Shown piece after piece: positions 13,505 to 25,849 of a stretch of DNA of 64,000 nt; positions within the stretch are counted from its first letter, which is position 1, and every line of letters starts with the position of its first letter. Origin of the DNA: Carya illinoinensis (Eukaryota; Streptophyta; Magnoliopsida; Fagales; Juglandaceae); the NCBI RefSeq assembly GCF_018687715.1, contig NC_056760.1:40089501-40153500 (forward strand), read 5' to 3'. Under the pieces are notes generated by a model. That model saw nothing but the letters and a program-made list of their open reading frames with translations, did no database searches and was not told the origin of the DNA. The translations under genes were made by a program, and so were the position numbers.

Positions 13505-14738
13505 ATGGTGAGACCAAGGAATTCTACTCAGGTGCCACGGGACGATACATCGAGAGATGACTCCATAGCCCAAGCAATACGGCGGATGATGGAGTTCATG
13601 CAATAGAATTTTAGGCCATAACAGGCAGGACCTTGGCCACAACAAGGAGGACCTTGGCCACAACAAGGGCGTCCTTGGCCAGAACAAGGGGGTCCTTGGC
13701 CACAACAAGAAGGGTCTTGGCTGCAACAAAGAGGGCTTTGGCCACAACCAGGAGGTCCTTGGCCACATCAGGGAGGACCTTAGCTATACCCAGGAGGGCT
13801 TAGTAGCATGGTGCAAGCCAGATGCACCTATGAGCGCTTTCTGGCGCATAGAACTCCACACTTCACTGGAGAAGATGATCCACTTCAAGCTGGAAAGTGG
13901 ATCAAAGACTTGGAAAGAACTTTTGAGATGTGTGGTTGCACCGAGGTGCAACAAGTACTCTACGCCAGCTATCTGTTGCAAGGCACCGCTTCTGATTGGT
14001 GGGATACCAAGAGGGTAATGTTGGAATCAGAATTGGGATCTTTCGCCGTTGTGACCTGGCAGCGCTTCAAGAAAGAGTTTAATGATCGCTTCTTTCCCGC
14101 TTCTGTAAGGAAGCAAAAGGCAAGAGAGTTCTCAAGTTTGGTCCAAGAGAGCATGACAGTCGAACAGTACGCCCGAAAATTTATAGAACTTGAGCGATTT
14201 GCTCCTCACCTCATCGCCACAGAGGAAATGTGAGCTGAGCGTTTCTAGGAGGGTTTACGCCCTGATATACGCCGTATGGTGGTCAGTCACCAGATATCCA
14301 CTTTTCAGGACTTAGTGGATGTGGCCACCCTTGTGGAGCGAGAGAATAATTTGAGTATGGGCTACCCTCTAGGACATAAAAAACAGAGTTTTTCTGGTGA
14401 AGGAAGCAGCTCGGGTTCGCCTCAGAAATTTGTTCAGCGGACTGAAACTCGACCGCAAGCGTCCTCAAGTGTTCGTATGGGAGGACGAGTGCCAGTTTGC
14501 AGAGTTTGTAATAGGGCCCATGTGAGTGAGTGCCCTTCTGGTGGGGCTTGATGCTATAATTGTGGCCAGCAAGGTCACTTTGCCCGTGAGTGTCTGAGGC
14601 CAGTTCAAGGAAGCCGTGGAGGTAGACACGGTGGAAGAACAAATCCAAGGCAAGCAGTGCAAGTCCGGGTTTATGCTGTCACACCCGGAGATGTGGATGA
14701 TGAGGCACCAGCGACCCATGATGCTGGAGTAATTACAA
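13505..14738 (+). pseudogene. gag: gag of the Tekay-like element
   Basis: The frame opens at the ATG at 13505 (MVRPRNSTQVPRDDTSRDD). It passes through a GPWPQQG repeat block, then the gag core from 13808, where ERFLAHRTPHFTGEDDP and the YLLQGTASDWWD motif are typical of gypsy gag. It ends with a CCHC zinc knuckle at 14552-14593 (CYNCGQQGHFAREC). All blocks share one frame, broken by stops at about 13604, 13619, 13779, 14231, 14246 and 14549. Gag forms the virus-like particle and binds the element RNA. The frame continues into protease only if the 14739-14838 segment is removed as an intron. Too many stops for a functional protein. Confidence 0.88.
13628..13780 (+). repeat. 21-bp coding tandem repeat in gag (GPWPQQG)
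   Basis: About seven units of 21 bp beginning 'ggaccttggccacaacaa' encode a Gly-Pro-Trp-Pro-Gln-Gln heptapeptide. The first unit precedes the conserved gag core. Divergence between units indicates the repeat is older than this copy. Confidence 0.85.
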
Positions 14739-14838
14739 GTATGGATTTAATTTAATTTTATGTTGGATTTGATTTTTGGTGTATTTTGGTTTCTCCTTTA
14801 TTTTTTTTGGATTTCATGGGTTAATGTATTTGGTTCAG
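14739..14838 (+). other. Putative spliceosomal intron between gag and protease
   Basis: A 100-nt, strongly T-rich segment begins GTATGG and ends TTGGTTCAG. Upstream, gag reads ...GVIT in the frame set at 13505. Downstream, protease reads RVRLYEFYACTLFDSG in a different frame. Removing exactly 14739-14838 joins the frames (A + GG gives AGG). Related elements read continuously across this point in my memory of the family, so the segment is either an acquired intron or an insertion with intron-like ends. Confidence 0.6.
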
Positions 14839-15417
14839 GGAGAGTCCGTTTATATGAGTTTTATGCTTGCACTTTGTTTGATTCGGGTGCTTCACAGTCA
14901 TTTATATCTTCCACGTTTGCTCGGATGTGTAATTTGGTTACGGAACCCTTGCCGAAGTCATTGGTAGTGGCTCTACCCAATGGTGAAATGGTGTGGTGTT
15001 CCAAGGTTGCTTTGGGATGCCCATTAAATTTTGATGGAAGGTTCTTGGATGCTGATTTGGTGGTGTTTAAGCTGTTGGGTTTTGATATCATCCTCGGGAT
15101 GGATTGGCTATACCGATATTCTGCGAATATTAATTGTAGAAGTCGGGTAATTAGCTTCAGCTTCCAGATGGTGATTGTCTGGAATTTATCGGAAGTAAGC
15201 TAAAAGAAAAGCCGGTAATTATATCGGCAATTCAAGCAAGAAGAGAGATTGCATGGGGAGTGGATGCCTTCTTAGTTCAGATGGTGTCTACGCCATCTGA
15301 GAAGAAGTCTTTGGTAGACATTCCCGTTGTGGAAGAATTTTCGGACGTGTTTGTGGATGATTTGCCTGGGCTACCCCCTGTTCGAGAAATGGAGTTTGTT
15401 ATAGACTTGGAACCGGA
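14839..15417 (+). pseudogene. Aspartic protease (pro) and linker to RT
   Basis: The retropepsin active-site motif LFDSGASQSF lies at 14871-14900, followed by the 'LLGFDIILGMDWL' flap-region block near 15070-15105. This matches plant gypsy protease. The frame breaks near 15165, where 'agcttcagcttcc' shifts out of the expected LPDGDCLEF reading. It breaks again near 15412, just before RT. The linker ([18 protein letters not shown]) is the usual bridge to RT. Protease cleaves the Gag-Pol polyprotein; here it is broken. Confidence 0.85.
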
Positions 15418-16665
15418 GTGACTCCTGTACATAAAGCTCCTTACTGTATGGCACCGGCTGAATTAAAAGAGTTGACGACTCAGTTGCAAGAGCTGGTAGA
15501 TAAGGGGTTCATTCAACCAAGTACTTCGCCGTGGGGTGCGCCGGTTCTGTTTGTTAAAAAGAAAGATGGAACCCTCCATATGTGCATTAATTATCGGGAA
15601 TTAAATAAGGTGACCATCAAAAATAAATATCCTCTCCCACGAATCGATGATTTGTTTGATCAGCTTCAAGGAGTAGCTGTGTTCTCGAAGATTGATTTGA
15701 GGTCGGAATTTTGCCGGTTGAAGATCAGAGACAAGGATGTGCCCAAAACTGCTTTCAGGTCGAGATATGGGTATTATGAATTTAAGGTGATGTCATTTAG
15801 ATTAGCCAATGCCCCTGCTGCTTTCATGGATTTAATGAATCGAGTATTTCGATCTTATCTGGATTCCTTTATAGTAGTATTCATTGATGATATTCTGATT
15901 TATTCTCGAGATGTTGAAGAGCATGTGTATCATCTTTGTCTAGTTATTGGGAAATTGAGAGAACACCAGTTGTATGCCAAGCTCAGCAAGTATGAATTCT
16001 GATTGGAGGAAGTCAGATTTCTAGGGCATGTGATTTCCCGAGACGGAGTGGCTGTTGATCCTAGTAAGGTGGAAGCCATTTTGTCATGGCAGCGTCCGAC
16101 TACAGTACGCGAGATCTGGAGTTTCTTGGGACTTGCCGGATATTACCGAAGATTTGTGGAGGGATTTGCTCGCCTATCCGGACCTCTCACAGCATTGACT
16201 AGAAAGAATCCAGAATTTGTTTGGTCAGATAAGTTTGAGAGAAGCTTCCAAGAATTGAAAAACAGGTTGACGACTGCACCAGTGTTGGCGCTCCCAGAAC
16301 CGCATAAGCCATTCGTAGTCTTCAGTGAAGCGTCTAAATTTGAATTGGGTTGTGTCCTTATGCAGGAAGGACTGGTTGTTGCCTATGCATCTCGTCAGCT
16401 AAATGACCATGAAAAGAATTATCCGACGCACGATTTGGAATTGGCTGTGATTGTTTTTGCTCTCAAGATTTGGCGACACTTTTTGTTTGGGGAAGCTTGC
16501 GAAGTATACACTGATCACAAGAGCTTGAAGCACTTGTTTTCCCAGAAGAATCTGAACATGAGACAGAGGCAATGACTGGAGTTAATCAGTGACTACTAGT
16601 GCGAGATCAAGTATCATCCAAGGAAGGAAAATATAGTTGCTAATGCTTTGAGCCGAAAATCGCAC
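15418..16665 (+). pseudogene. Reverse transcriptase and RNase H
   Basis: The RT blocks are in order: [54 protein letters not shown], and the catalytic FIDDIL at about 15886-15903. RNase H follows ([31 protein letters not shown]). Stops occur at 16000 (TGA after KYEF), 16573 and 16597. Key changes are visible: the first RNase H motif reads SEAS where SDAS is usual, and the last reads VANALSR where VADALSR is usual. RT copies element RNA to DNA and RNase H removes RNA; with these lesions neither is expected to work from this copy. Confidence 0.92.
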
Positions 16666-18219
16666 TTGGAAGATGAAGCTGAGCTGTCAAAATTGGATTC
16701 TTTGCTTTGTGGGATGAGAAGGCTCCTTATTGAAAGTTCACAGCAAGAAGAGATTTTATCTTCAGTTCTTGATATTTGGGTAACTGATTTTGAGGAATTG
16801 AAGACTCTTCAAAGGAAGGATCCAAAACTGCTGGATATCAGAAAAAGAGTCAGAAAATCTCGAGGGCCATTGCACTATAGTATAGATAAAGATGGAATTT
16901 TTCGGTTCCGAGATCGTAGGGTGGTCCCTAAAGATTCAGAATTCAATGAACGGATCATGGCAGAAGCTCATGCGGCCCCTTATTTAGTTCATCCTGGCAG
17001 TACAAAGATGTACCGGGACTTGAAGAAAAATTATTGGTGGGATGGAATGAAGAGGGATATTGCCTTGTATGTTGAGAAATGCCACACATGCCGTCAAGTC
17101 AAGGCCGAGCACCGAAGACCCGCAGGTATGCTCCAACCCTTCCCTATTCCTGAGTGGAAGTGGGATGACATCGGGATGGACTTTGTAGTGGGCTTGCCGA
17201 GGACGCCTAGTGGGAAAAATTCTGCTTGGGTGATTGTTGACCGGTTAACGAAGAGTGCTCATTTCTTGCCTGTTAATAACACCGATTCCTTGGGTAAGTT
17301 GACCCGCTTGTACGTCAAGGAGATAGTACGGTTGCACGGCATACCGAAGAGTATAGTGTCGGATCGAGACCCAAGGTTCACGTCTCAATTCTGGAAGAGT
17401 TTACAGGCAGCATTGGGTACTAAGTTGAAGTTCAGTACTGCATATCACCCGCAGATAGACGGCCAGTTAGAGCTCACCATTCAGACCCTTGAAGATATGT
17501 TGCGGGCATGTGTCATGGAATTTCAAGAGAGTTGGGAAAACCACTTGCCGCTCATAGAGTTTGCATATAATAATAGCTTCCATGCGACCATTCAGATGGC
17601 TCCTTATAAAGCTCTTTATGGGAGGAAGTGCAGATCGCCTTTGTGTTGGGATGAAGTTGGGGAGAGCAGGATAATTGGACCCGAAATAATTCAAGAAATG
17701 CAAAGCCAAGTTCGGATCATCAGGGATAAAATGGTGGCGGCTCAAAGTCGTCAGAAAAGCTACGCTGATACCAGGAGGAGAGAGTTATCTTTTGAAGAAG
17801 GTGATTGGGTTTATCTCAAAGTCTCTCCCATGAGAGGAGTTAAGCGTTTTAGTAAGAAGATGAAACTGGATCTGAGGTATGTCGGCCATTTTCAGATTTT
17901 GGAGAAGGTAGGGTCTGTCGCCTATAGAGTTGTTTTGCCATAATATTTTGGGGATATTCATGATGTCTTCCATGTATCATCCTTAAAGAAGAGCTTTGGA
18001 AAACAAGAGCCGCGCTTTGTCAACCCAGAGAGTATTCAGTTGCAACCGGACCTTACTTATGAGGTTGTTCCGTCGCAGATCATGGATTGGAAGGGGCAAC
18101 AGTTGAGGTCCAAGACGATACCTTTGGTTAAGGTGGCATGGGGAGATCCGCCAGCTCAAGATTTCTCTTGGGAGAGAGTAGCTGACATGAGGGAGCAGTA
18201 CTCCTACTTGTTTGAGTAA
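16666..18219 (+). pseudogene. Integrase with chromodomain-type tail
   Basis: The long open part ends at 17943. It holds the H2C2 zinc domain (HPGSTKMYRDL...CHTCRQVK), then the DDE core: Asp in GMDFVVGLP, Asp in VSDRDPRF, Glu in QLELTIQTLED (usual form QSERTIQ). After a TAA at 17941 the same frame continues to a stop at 18217, with HDVFHVSSLKK and a tail ending FSWERVADMREQYSYLFE that resembles the Tekay/Del chromodomain-like end. Integrase inserts the cDNA. The three acidic catalytic residues are preserved, so the core domain decayed less than RT/RNase H. Confidence 0.92.
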
Positions 18220-18326
18220 AAGATGGTACGTCTCTTAATCTTGGTCACATGTGGTTTTATGTGGAATTATGTGGCTTGTTTCAAGTTGGTGTTTGATCTT
18301 GTAAATTTCGAGGACGAAATTTGTTT

Positions 18327-18341
18327 TTAAGGGAGGGAGGA
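18327..18341 (+). other. Polypurine tract
   Basis: 'ttaagggagggagga' lies directly against the first base of the 3' LTR. This is the plus-strand primer site of LTR retrotransposons. Confidence 0.85.
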
Positions 18342-20375
18342 TGTGATAACCCGCTTTTATGTGTATTTTTACTGAATGGTTATTTTTAATTTAATTAATA
18401 TAGTGGTTTATTTATTTTAAATTATTGCATTTTAAATTGATTTTTAATTTATTTAATGTTGTATTTTATTTATTTAGTCGTTTTACGGTTTTTAGTCTCG
18501 TTTTTGGCAGATCTGTTTTAGTTTCCAGAGTGAGGATTAGACCTCATTTCTTTCATCCATATTTTCTTTTCTTTTCTTTTTTCCCTTTTCTCTTTTTCTC
18601 TTTTCTTTCTTTTTCTTTCTTTTTCCCTCCTTTTTCTTTCCGGTGCGTCGACCCCCCGTGCGTTTCTCTCTCTCTCTCTTCTCCTTCACGCCGAAGCTTC
18701 CAACCACCCAGACCCACCGCCGTCGGCCATCGTGCAGCACACCACCACCACTGCCAACGGAGCCGTCATTTAGCCAGAAAACCATCTTCAAACCGAATGG
18801 CTTTTGCTCCGTTTTGCCGCCGTCGCTCCACCTCCGGCCCCCACCTCTTCACCACTTCATCATCGACTCCTTGCCATCCTAACCCACCCATTTCCGGCCT
18901 CGATCTGTCGCCGGAGCAGCTCCCACGAGCTAGTTTCCGATTTGGACGTTTAAGCCCTTCCTCCGCCTTTTTCGCCGCCACCCATGGCCAAACTCCACTT
19001 CCCTTAGCTTCATAAACATCCCTAGGCCATTCCCTATCAATTCCAAGTTTTGGTTTGTCCCCGTTCAAAAGTGAGTATTTTACAACCCACGGCTACAGTG
19101 TAAATTACACTGTTACGTTGCTTTTCTTTCGCCGTTTGCAACGCCGCGAGCTTTTGAAAAATACCATATAGCGTTGTAAGTATTTTTCAAACTCTACTTT
19201 TAGATTTAAATGTATTTTGCTTTTACAATAAATATTTATCTACTAGTTGGTTGATTCCGGACTGAGTCTGAGGAGTTCGGGAGTCGGATGGTTTGAGGAC
19301 GGAGTGTTTGGTTTTGGTTGTTTGTGATTGCTTGATTATTTATTCCATGAGGCGTGCGTTTCATATTGCATACATGTGCATTTTCTTTTAATTGAGAAAA
19401 TCATGTTTTTGTTGGCGTAAATGGTTTTCGGGTGTGTGTGTTTCACGAGCCCAAGCCGGGATGGGTTATTACCTCGATGGAGCTCCTCTGGTCACTCGGG
19501 AGTGGATAATACTGAGTGACATCCCCTGAGTTGTCACAGGGCGACAACTGGATCGCACGATACGGTAATGCTGTCGTGTCGACTCCGTGTTCCCTAGAGT
19601 GGCGGGGACTAGAGGATGGCCTGGCTAGGTACACGCTGGGCGCGAGTCTGGGCATCGCTCGTTTAGGTTTCACATGCGTAGTCGTTACCTGCAGTGTGGC
19701 ACAGAGTCAGGGTGTGCGGATGATCCCTAGGGGAGGTCATGGTGCATGCATAATTGGATCGTTTTTATGGTTTTCGGATGCAGACCATTTTCTGGGAAAA
19801 TGGCGAAGTTTGGTTTTGAGGCTTTTGATCCATTTTCTGAGAAAATTGTGGTTTAGATCATTATCTGGGATAATCGCGAGGCTTGGTTTTAAGTGATACG
19901 TTTTTGGGCCAAATGGGTTTTTGGCGTGCGTGGAAAAATATAGTTTTACGGGACATGTGCATTGGTTTTTCTTTCATACATATTATTTGAGTTTTATATA
20001 TTTTTATCTAGTGGTATTTAGATTTTACTTACCTGCGGCACCATTTTTGGTTCCGTAGATTTTGGTGCAGGGTTCGAGGAAGAGGATGCGGCTCCGCCGG
20101 AGTTCTGAGTTAAAGTTTAAGTTTTGTTGTTTGGTTTAAAACTATATTTGTGCTTTGTAATATTTTATTATGTATATTTTAAACATCTTTGTATTAAATT
20201 AAGAAAAAAATTCTAGTACTTAGTTATTGACTTTGCTATCCGCTGTGTGTTTTTCGTGCACATTCGTTGCTTATACATACACTTGGCATATGTCGATAGG
20301 GTGGTGACCTGTGATGTCATCATCTGGACGTCTCGATTTTTCCGTATCTGTGCATGGAGATTTGGAGGCGTCACA
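18342..20375 (+). repeat. 3' LTR of the Tekay-like element
   Basis: 2034 bp, TGTGATAACCCGC...GGCGTCACA. It is shorter than the 5' LTR because the (CT)n array is short and a ~60-bp part of the C-rich block is missing. The same landmarks are present: pyrimidine tract, CGAGCCCAAGCCGGGATGGG block, ATTTTCTGGGAAAATGG repeats. The purine tract ends at 18341 and GTTAG follows at 20376. Confidence 0.93.
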
Positions 20376-20380
20376 GTTAG

Positions 20381-20757
20381 AGAGTAAATATGACTTATTT
20401 GATTAAATAAGTTTATTATGCGAATTGGATAAGTCATGGCTAGATTATTAGTAGTGGTTCTAAAACTCAGCCTAAGACTTGTGGTTTATTGGTTTGTATT
20501 TGACCATGTGATTTCTTTTTCTCATTGTATTTCTTGTCGTGCACATGATAACAATATATTTTATGATCAAATGGCTTGATTGAGAGCGTTTATTGACCAC
20601 ACACATTTATCATTAATTTGAGAGTTATGGTAAAAAAGATTTGTCGATAGGCTTAAATCGGCTCACTCACATGAGTGATTACCTCTATGCTTAGGTAGCG
20701 AGCAAAGAAGAGACATTGTGTCTCTTTATGCTTATATAACATATAAAGATGAATGAC

Positions 20758-20789
<32 letters not shown>

Positions 20790-20888
20790 TGCCTTAATTG
20801 GGCAAAGATAAGGTATTTGCTATTTGTTAAGATCGTGCATGGATAGTTCATGATCTGTTTAACGTGTGTTTCGCTCGATGTGAGACCC
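20381..20888. other. Non-coding sequence between two elements
   Basis: AT-rich sequence with an (AT)n array near 20762-20790. No gene or known repeat recognised. Confidence 0.5.
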
Positions 20889-21235
20889 TGATTACGCCCA
20901 ATGAATAGCGCAGTAGTTGTAGCATAGTTTTGGAATGTCGATTCCATAGTGAGACAAATTAAAAGAATAGCAAAAAGAACAAAAAAACTAAAGAAAAATA
21001 TTAAATGATTAATAGAGAACAAATATTAATTTTAAGTATAAATTAAAGTGAATTAAAGTTACTAAGAGAAGAAGTACTCAAATTTGACAAACAGTAGAGC
21101 ATCGGAAGTCCCTTGTACAAATCAAGTATTATAATTATTTTTAATTCATTGAATAACTCAATTAGGAACTCAATTTCCAAAATTTTCAATCGAAAGATAT
21201 AAATTTATAAATCAAAATTAAAACAAATGTAACCA
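20889..21235 (-). repeat. Truncated LTR (segment 1) of the Athila-like composite
   Basis: Starts at TGATTACGCCC on the plus strand (LTR 3' end, minus orientation) and matches the first ~350 bp of 21658-23012 and 33420-34781. It breaks off at 'aaccat' and passes directly into a gag-start fragment ('gaaaagtagggaaaag'). Confidence 0.8.
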
Positions 21236-21239
21236 TGAA

Positions 21240-21657
21240 AAGTAGGGAAAAGTTATATTATACCTGGTTTGAAATCCATTGGAGAAATATTTAGTGGAAA
21301 TATAATGCATGATGGTGTTGCTATATTTGTAGGGTGAAGATACTGCTATAGAGTCCTAAGTTGATCTTCGTGCACTCATTTTTTTTGGACTAGATGGATT
21401 ATGAAATAAATGATTAGAAAAATTTTACTCTGACACTAACTCTGATCTACAACCAAATTAACCCAAGACGTCTCTATACCTGTGCATGCAAGGTAGAGAA
21501 AAATGTAATACTAAAAGAAAATATAAAAAGAAAAAGAAAATAAAATAAAGATGCAGTAAGTTAAAAGGGGGAACTAAGTTACCGCTTGTACAAGCTGTTG
21601 AAAAGAAAAATTATTTAGCAATTTTTCTACCGTCTCTCTGGCAATGGCGTAAAAATT
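21240..21657 (-). other. Gag-start fragment plus leader (second internal piece)
   Basis: 21240-21330 matches the 27160-27251 gag start. 21335-21650 matches the leader at 33082-33412. It includes 'atttgtagggtgaagatac' at about 21325, the empty version of the hAT target site. A degenerate PBS (minus strand GCCATTGCCAGAG) lies next to the LTR at about 21640-21650. Confidence 0.75.
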
Positions 21658-23012
21658 TGATTATACTCAAAGAATAACGTAATAGTTGTAGCACAGTTTT
21701 GTGGTATCGATTCCACAAGGAGACAAATTAAAATAATATCAAAAGGAACAAAGAAACTAAATAAAAATATTAAATGATTAATGGAGAATAAATATTAATT
21801 TTAAATGTAAATTAAAGTGAAGCAAAGTTACTAACAGAAGAAATACTCAAATTTGATAAATAGTAAAGCATTGAGAATCCTTTACACAAATATGATATTT
21901 TAATTATTTTTAATTAATTGAATAACTCAATTGGGAACTCAATTCCCAAAATTCTTAATCGGAATATATAGATTTATAAACTAAAATTAAAACAAATGTA
22001 ACCATTTGAAAAATCATTCACCACTTTTAAAATTCATAAATTATTAGTCCTGTTGAGAAAATTCAACGACGACAAAATATTTAGGGAGCGATATTGTAGT
22101 AAAGAACTAAATCAATATAGATAAATAAGTGATCTAAACATAATTAAAGAACTAAACCATTCAATAGAAAAAAGTATGACTAAATCCATAAATAGAATAA
22201 ATTCTATGATTATTCGGAAAAGAAAAAATCAACCATAAATTGAGAATGATAAAATAAAAGAGTTTTACTAATTGAAAATCAAATACATAACTTAAAAATA
22301 AATTAAAAATACAATCTAATGTGCAAGTTCATCTCTAGCCCTATTCGAGAATTTAGTTACCCATAAATATAATGGATAACAAAAATGTCCAGAGAGAAAA
22401 AAGTAAATGGCAGTCATGAAAGTGATCTTCTCCTATCTTCAAATCTGTCTCTTGTGCCTCCCCTACTCTTCTATTTCATACTAATGATATGCTTATATAA
22501 GGTATGAAAGAAACCCTAATTTCTTCATAATTTTCGCATAAAAAAATCGTCTAAATTTTAGTGCTTATCTTGGCAGCCATGTACACGCTTCAAGATTTCA
22601 AATTTAGAAATGCTTATTAAATAAAAATTTATAACCCTTTAAAATAACTTTCTAATGCATTAAGAATTGCATCAATTAGATATGTGAGTAGAAAGTTACG
22701 GTCAAAATACTAAAGTATGTCTAGGCTGTCTCCTAACAAATTTCAGATTTGAACTTTTTGCAGTTTCCTTTTATGATTTTTTTTAATCCAAATTGCTTTC
22801 AAATCCCATGAAAGTCATCCTTTGAATTTGACTAGGTTGTGACTTGCTCTTTTATAAATTCTGAAATTAAATATAAAAATCTGTTTATAAGTATCTTAAA
22901 GTAAGTAGAAACTCAATTAAAAAATATAAATTAATTTATATTATTTTTATTCACATTTTAGCATTTTAATCCAATAATAAGGTATTTAGAATGCACTTTC
23001 ATACACTCATCA
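21658..23012 (-). repeat. LTR (segment 2) of the Athila-like composite
   Basis: About 1.36 kb, TGATTATACTC ... ACTCATCA on the plus strand. It matches 33420-34781 throughout (for example 'gtgagtagaaagttacg' and 'cataaattattag/attcctgttgagaaaattcaac'). AT-rich, no coding potential. Confidence 0.8.
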
Positions 23013-24680
23013 CACCTTTCCAAGTTACTCATTGCTACTCTCTAGCAATTTTTCATGTCAAAACAACGAAAGAGATCAAATAAAATCACACACAAAGGCC
23101 ACTAAGTCACACTTTTCAGATTCACATGTCAAAACAATCTTTGGAATTCAATAACCCTATCAAAAGCAATCCACCTATAGCAATCCATAGAGTGTATGTT
23201 CTGAACTATGTCCATCTAACCAGAGGCCCTGACACATGCAACATCAAGAACATCTCAAGCAAAATGTTCAACTCCATAACTCACGGGCATAAAAGTGTTT
23301 CGAGTGAGAATTCTTTCTATGGAGTTGATAATGAGTGTACACACACTTTCATGGGGAATTAGGTAATTATATACAAGCAAAAAGTAAACATTAATTTTAT
23401 TATAGGAGCACCAACAAATGAGACTTCCACCATACTTTCCAAAAGCTTACTTAGAATCAGAACGGTCAATACAAAAGGTTATAATGTGGCTTGGGTTTGG
23501 GGCTATATGAGGAAATAGGATGAAAAGGATCTAAAAACTTCCAAGTACATACAAAAGAATTTTTATTAAATATCTTAATAGACCACATTTCTCACTTGAT
23601 ATACTCTCAAACTTTTCAGATCGTCGAATAATAATATTTTTCCTTTTCATTCTTCTTCTCTTTTTTTTTCTTCAATAATTTGATGAACAAACACATGTCA
23701 TTTTGGTATTCTTGTCATTTCTACCCAACCTTAACTTTTTTTTTTTTTTTTGCCTTTGAAGTTCACTCAATTAAACACTTTGCAACTCTTCTCCTTTTGT
23801 CCTTTTTTTTTTTTTTTCAAAATGATAAAATAAAAGAAAGAAAACGTAAATTCCACACCTAGTATATAATTGGAAGTAAAAAAATGGTAAAAAAATTAGT
23901 GTATAAGTTATACTCCATTGTGGAGGAGCATCAATGATGTGGGTATATGAAAAGGAAAAGCTATATGTGTTTATTGGCTCAAAATTGGTTACTAAGGATC
24001 TTCGTCATATCCCAAGTGTATCCACTATCTTACCGCAAGCCATGTAATGATATTCTCAAAAGAAGTGTCCAATTCAACAGATCAATGAACGCTTATTATA
24101 ATTTACTGCATTTATAGGCTCTCAATCATCTCCAAAATCACATGAATGCTTAAGTAGAAGAGTTCTCTAGCTACATGTGTCAAATCACAACTCTACCGTA
24201 AAGCTTGAATAAGTGCATTAGGGGTTTTGTGAATGCTTTAGTAAAAAATGATTATGGTGGATTTGGTGAAATCACAAAGATAGCTATGAATGAGAATAAG
24301 TACACAGTTGAAAAGGATGCACGTGCGATGTAAAAAATTGACACATAAAAAATGCCACAGAGTTCCAAAAAGTATTTTAAATACTAAATTTGCATCACCG
24401 CCCCCAACTTAAATGAAACATTGTCCTCAATGTTTAATAATCAAAATTAAATGAGGAGTAACTAAAAAGAATATAATGCACTTGATGAGTGATGATAGTA
24501 GCTCGCTAAGCACTAAAAATGGTAACATGAAATGACGAAATGAAACTATCCTACAAACAAAAACAAAGAAAACAACAGCAAACAAAAAGGAAAAGAAAGA
24601 AAATAAGATAAAACAAAAATAATACAAAACAAATAAAGAAAAAAGTACCTGGGTGGTGTGGTCAAGGTTGAGAGACCTTA
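23013..24680 (-). other. 3' non-coding part of the Athila-like element
   Basis: Lies between the pol remnant and the LTR. 'caccgcccccaacttaaatgaaacattgtcctcaatg' near 24396-24433 is a phrase I associate with this retrotransposon group. T-homopolymers at 23660-23820 and no open frame of note. Confidence 0.5.
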
Positions 24681-24684
24681 ACCA

Positions 24685-25230
24685 CAAGTGGAATGTCTTC
24701 CACTTCCGAAACTTGTCTATCAATTAATATTTTAAAGCGTTGACCATTTATTTTAAAGATCCAACCATTTTTAGGATCCTCTATTTCTACCGCCCCATTT
24801 TTAAAAGTTTGTTTCACTACAAAGGGACTAGTCCACCTAGACCGAAGTTTTTCTAGGTGTTTATGAAGTCTAGAATCATATAAGTGTATTTAGTCATTAG
24901 GCTTAAACGTCTTCTTAAAAATATTTTTATCATGAAATCATTTCATTTTAACCTTATAGATTTTAGACTTGGGTAAATGTTTCAATTTCACTCTTGGTGT
25001 TTCAATACTTGAAGAAATCTGTTTTTCACCTTCCTTATGCAACTCCTCAAATTTCGGTTGTCATGCTCGTGTTCCATAATCCTAAAATTTATCAAAAACA
25101 ACATAAATATTAACAATATCAGATGAATCACTAATAGTATCAAACTCAAAATTAACAAATGAATATTCCAGGGGATCAAAATCTGAGTTGTGTGAACTCC
25201 GTTGTCTATGAGTGCGTCAATCATGTACGT
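24685..25230 (-). pseudogene. Pol C-terminal end, fused after deletion of RT and integrase core
   Basis: The minus strand reads KIYKVKMK.FHDKNIFKKTF, then HLYDSRL...KLRSRWTSPFVV, then GAVEIEDPKNGWIFKINGQRF. These match the C-terminus that follows integrase in Athila/Tat elements. The segment comes only a few hundred bases after the protease, so about 2.5-3 kb encoding RT, RNase H and the integrase core is missing. Several stops interrupt the frame. Confidence 0.65.
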
Positions 25231-25239
25231 TTGGTGACA

Positions 25240-25811
25240 CTCGTCATCTATTGGCTATTTCTCAATATGAAAAATGTTGTCCTCCATGATCATGTTTCCA
25301 AAAGATAGTTTCATCAACATATTCTTGCAATTTATAAGTACATTATCCGTGGCAAGTAAAGGTCTACCTAATATGAGAGGATCCTTAGAGTTAAACTCAA
25401 CAACCAATTGAGTGTCCAAAATTAAGAAATCAACAAGATAATAGAACTTATTAATTTGGATCAAAACTTCTCAACTATTTCTCTCGGTTTCTTAATTGAA
25501 TGATCAGCCAATTGAAGCACAACAAAAGTAGGTTTAATTTCACTTGAACCAAGCTGCAAATAAATGGAATAAGACATCAAATTAACACTAGCTCCTAAAT
25601 CTAGCAAGACTTGTTCAAACTAATTATTCCCAATACTGTATGTAATCGTTGAACAACCAAGATCCTTATACTTAGGAGGAATTCGTTGCTCAATTAGAGC
25701 ACTAACTTGCTCTGTTAGAAATATTATCTTTTTAACATGGTGCTTCCTCTTAACTATACACAAATCTTTAAGAACTTTTGTATAAGTAAGAACTTGTTTA
25801 ATAACATGCAA
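25240..25811 (-). pseudogene. Aspartic protease of the Athila-like element
   Basis: The minus strand has the active-site phrase LDLGASVNLMSYSIYLQLG near 25560-25615, and the later block DPLILGRPLLATDNVLI near 25330-25380. Both are the characteristic spacing of Athila/Tat retropepsins, where DLGAS replaces the usual D(T/S)GA. Stops at about 25620, 25480 and 25252 show decay. Confidence 0.75.
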
Positions 25812-25849
25812 AAAAGGGAACTTAATTTTTAGTTACTTGAGGTTCTCCA

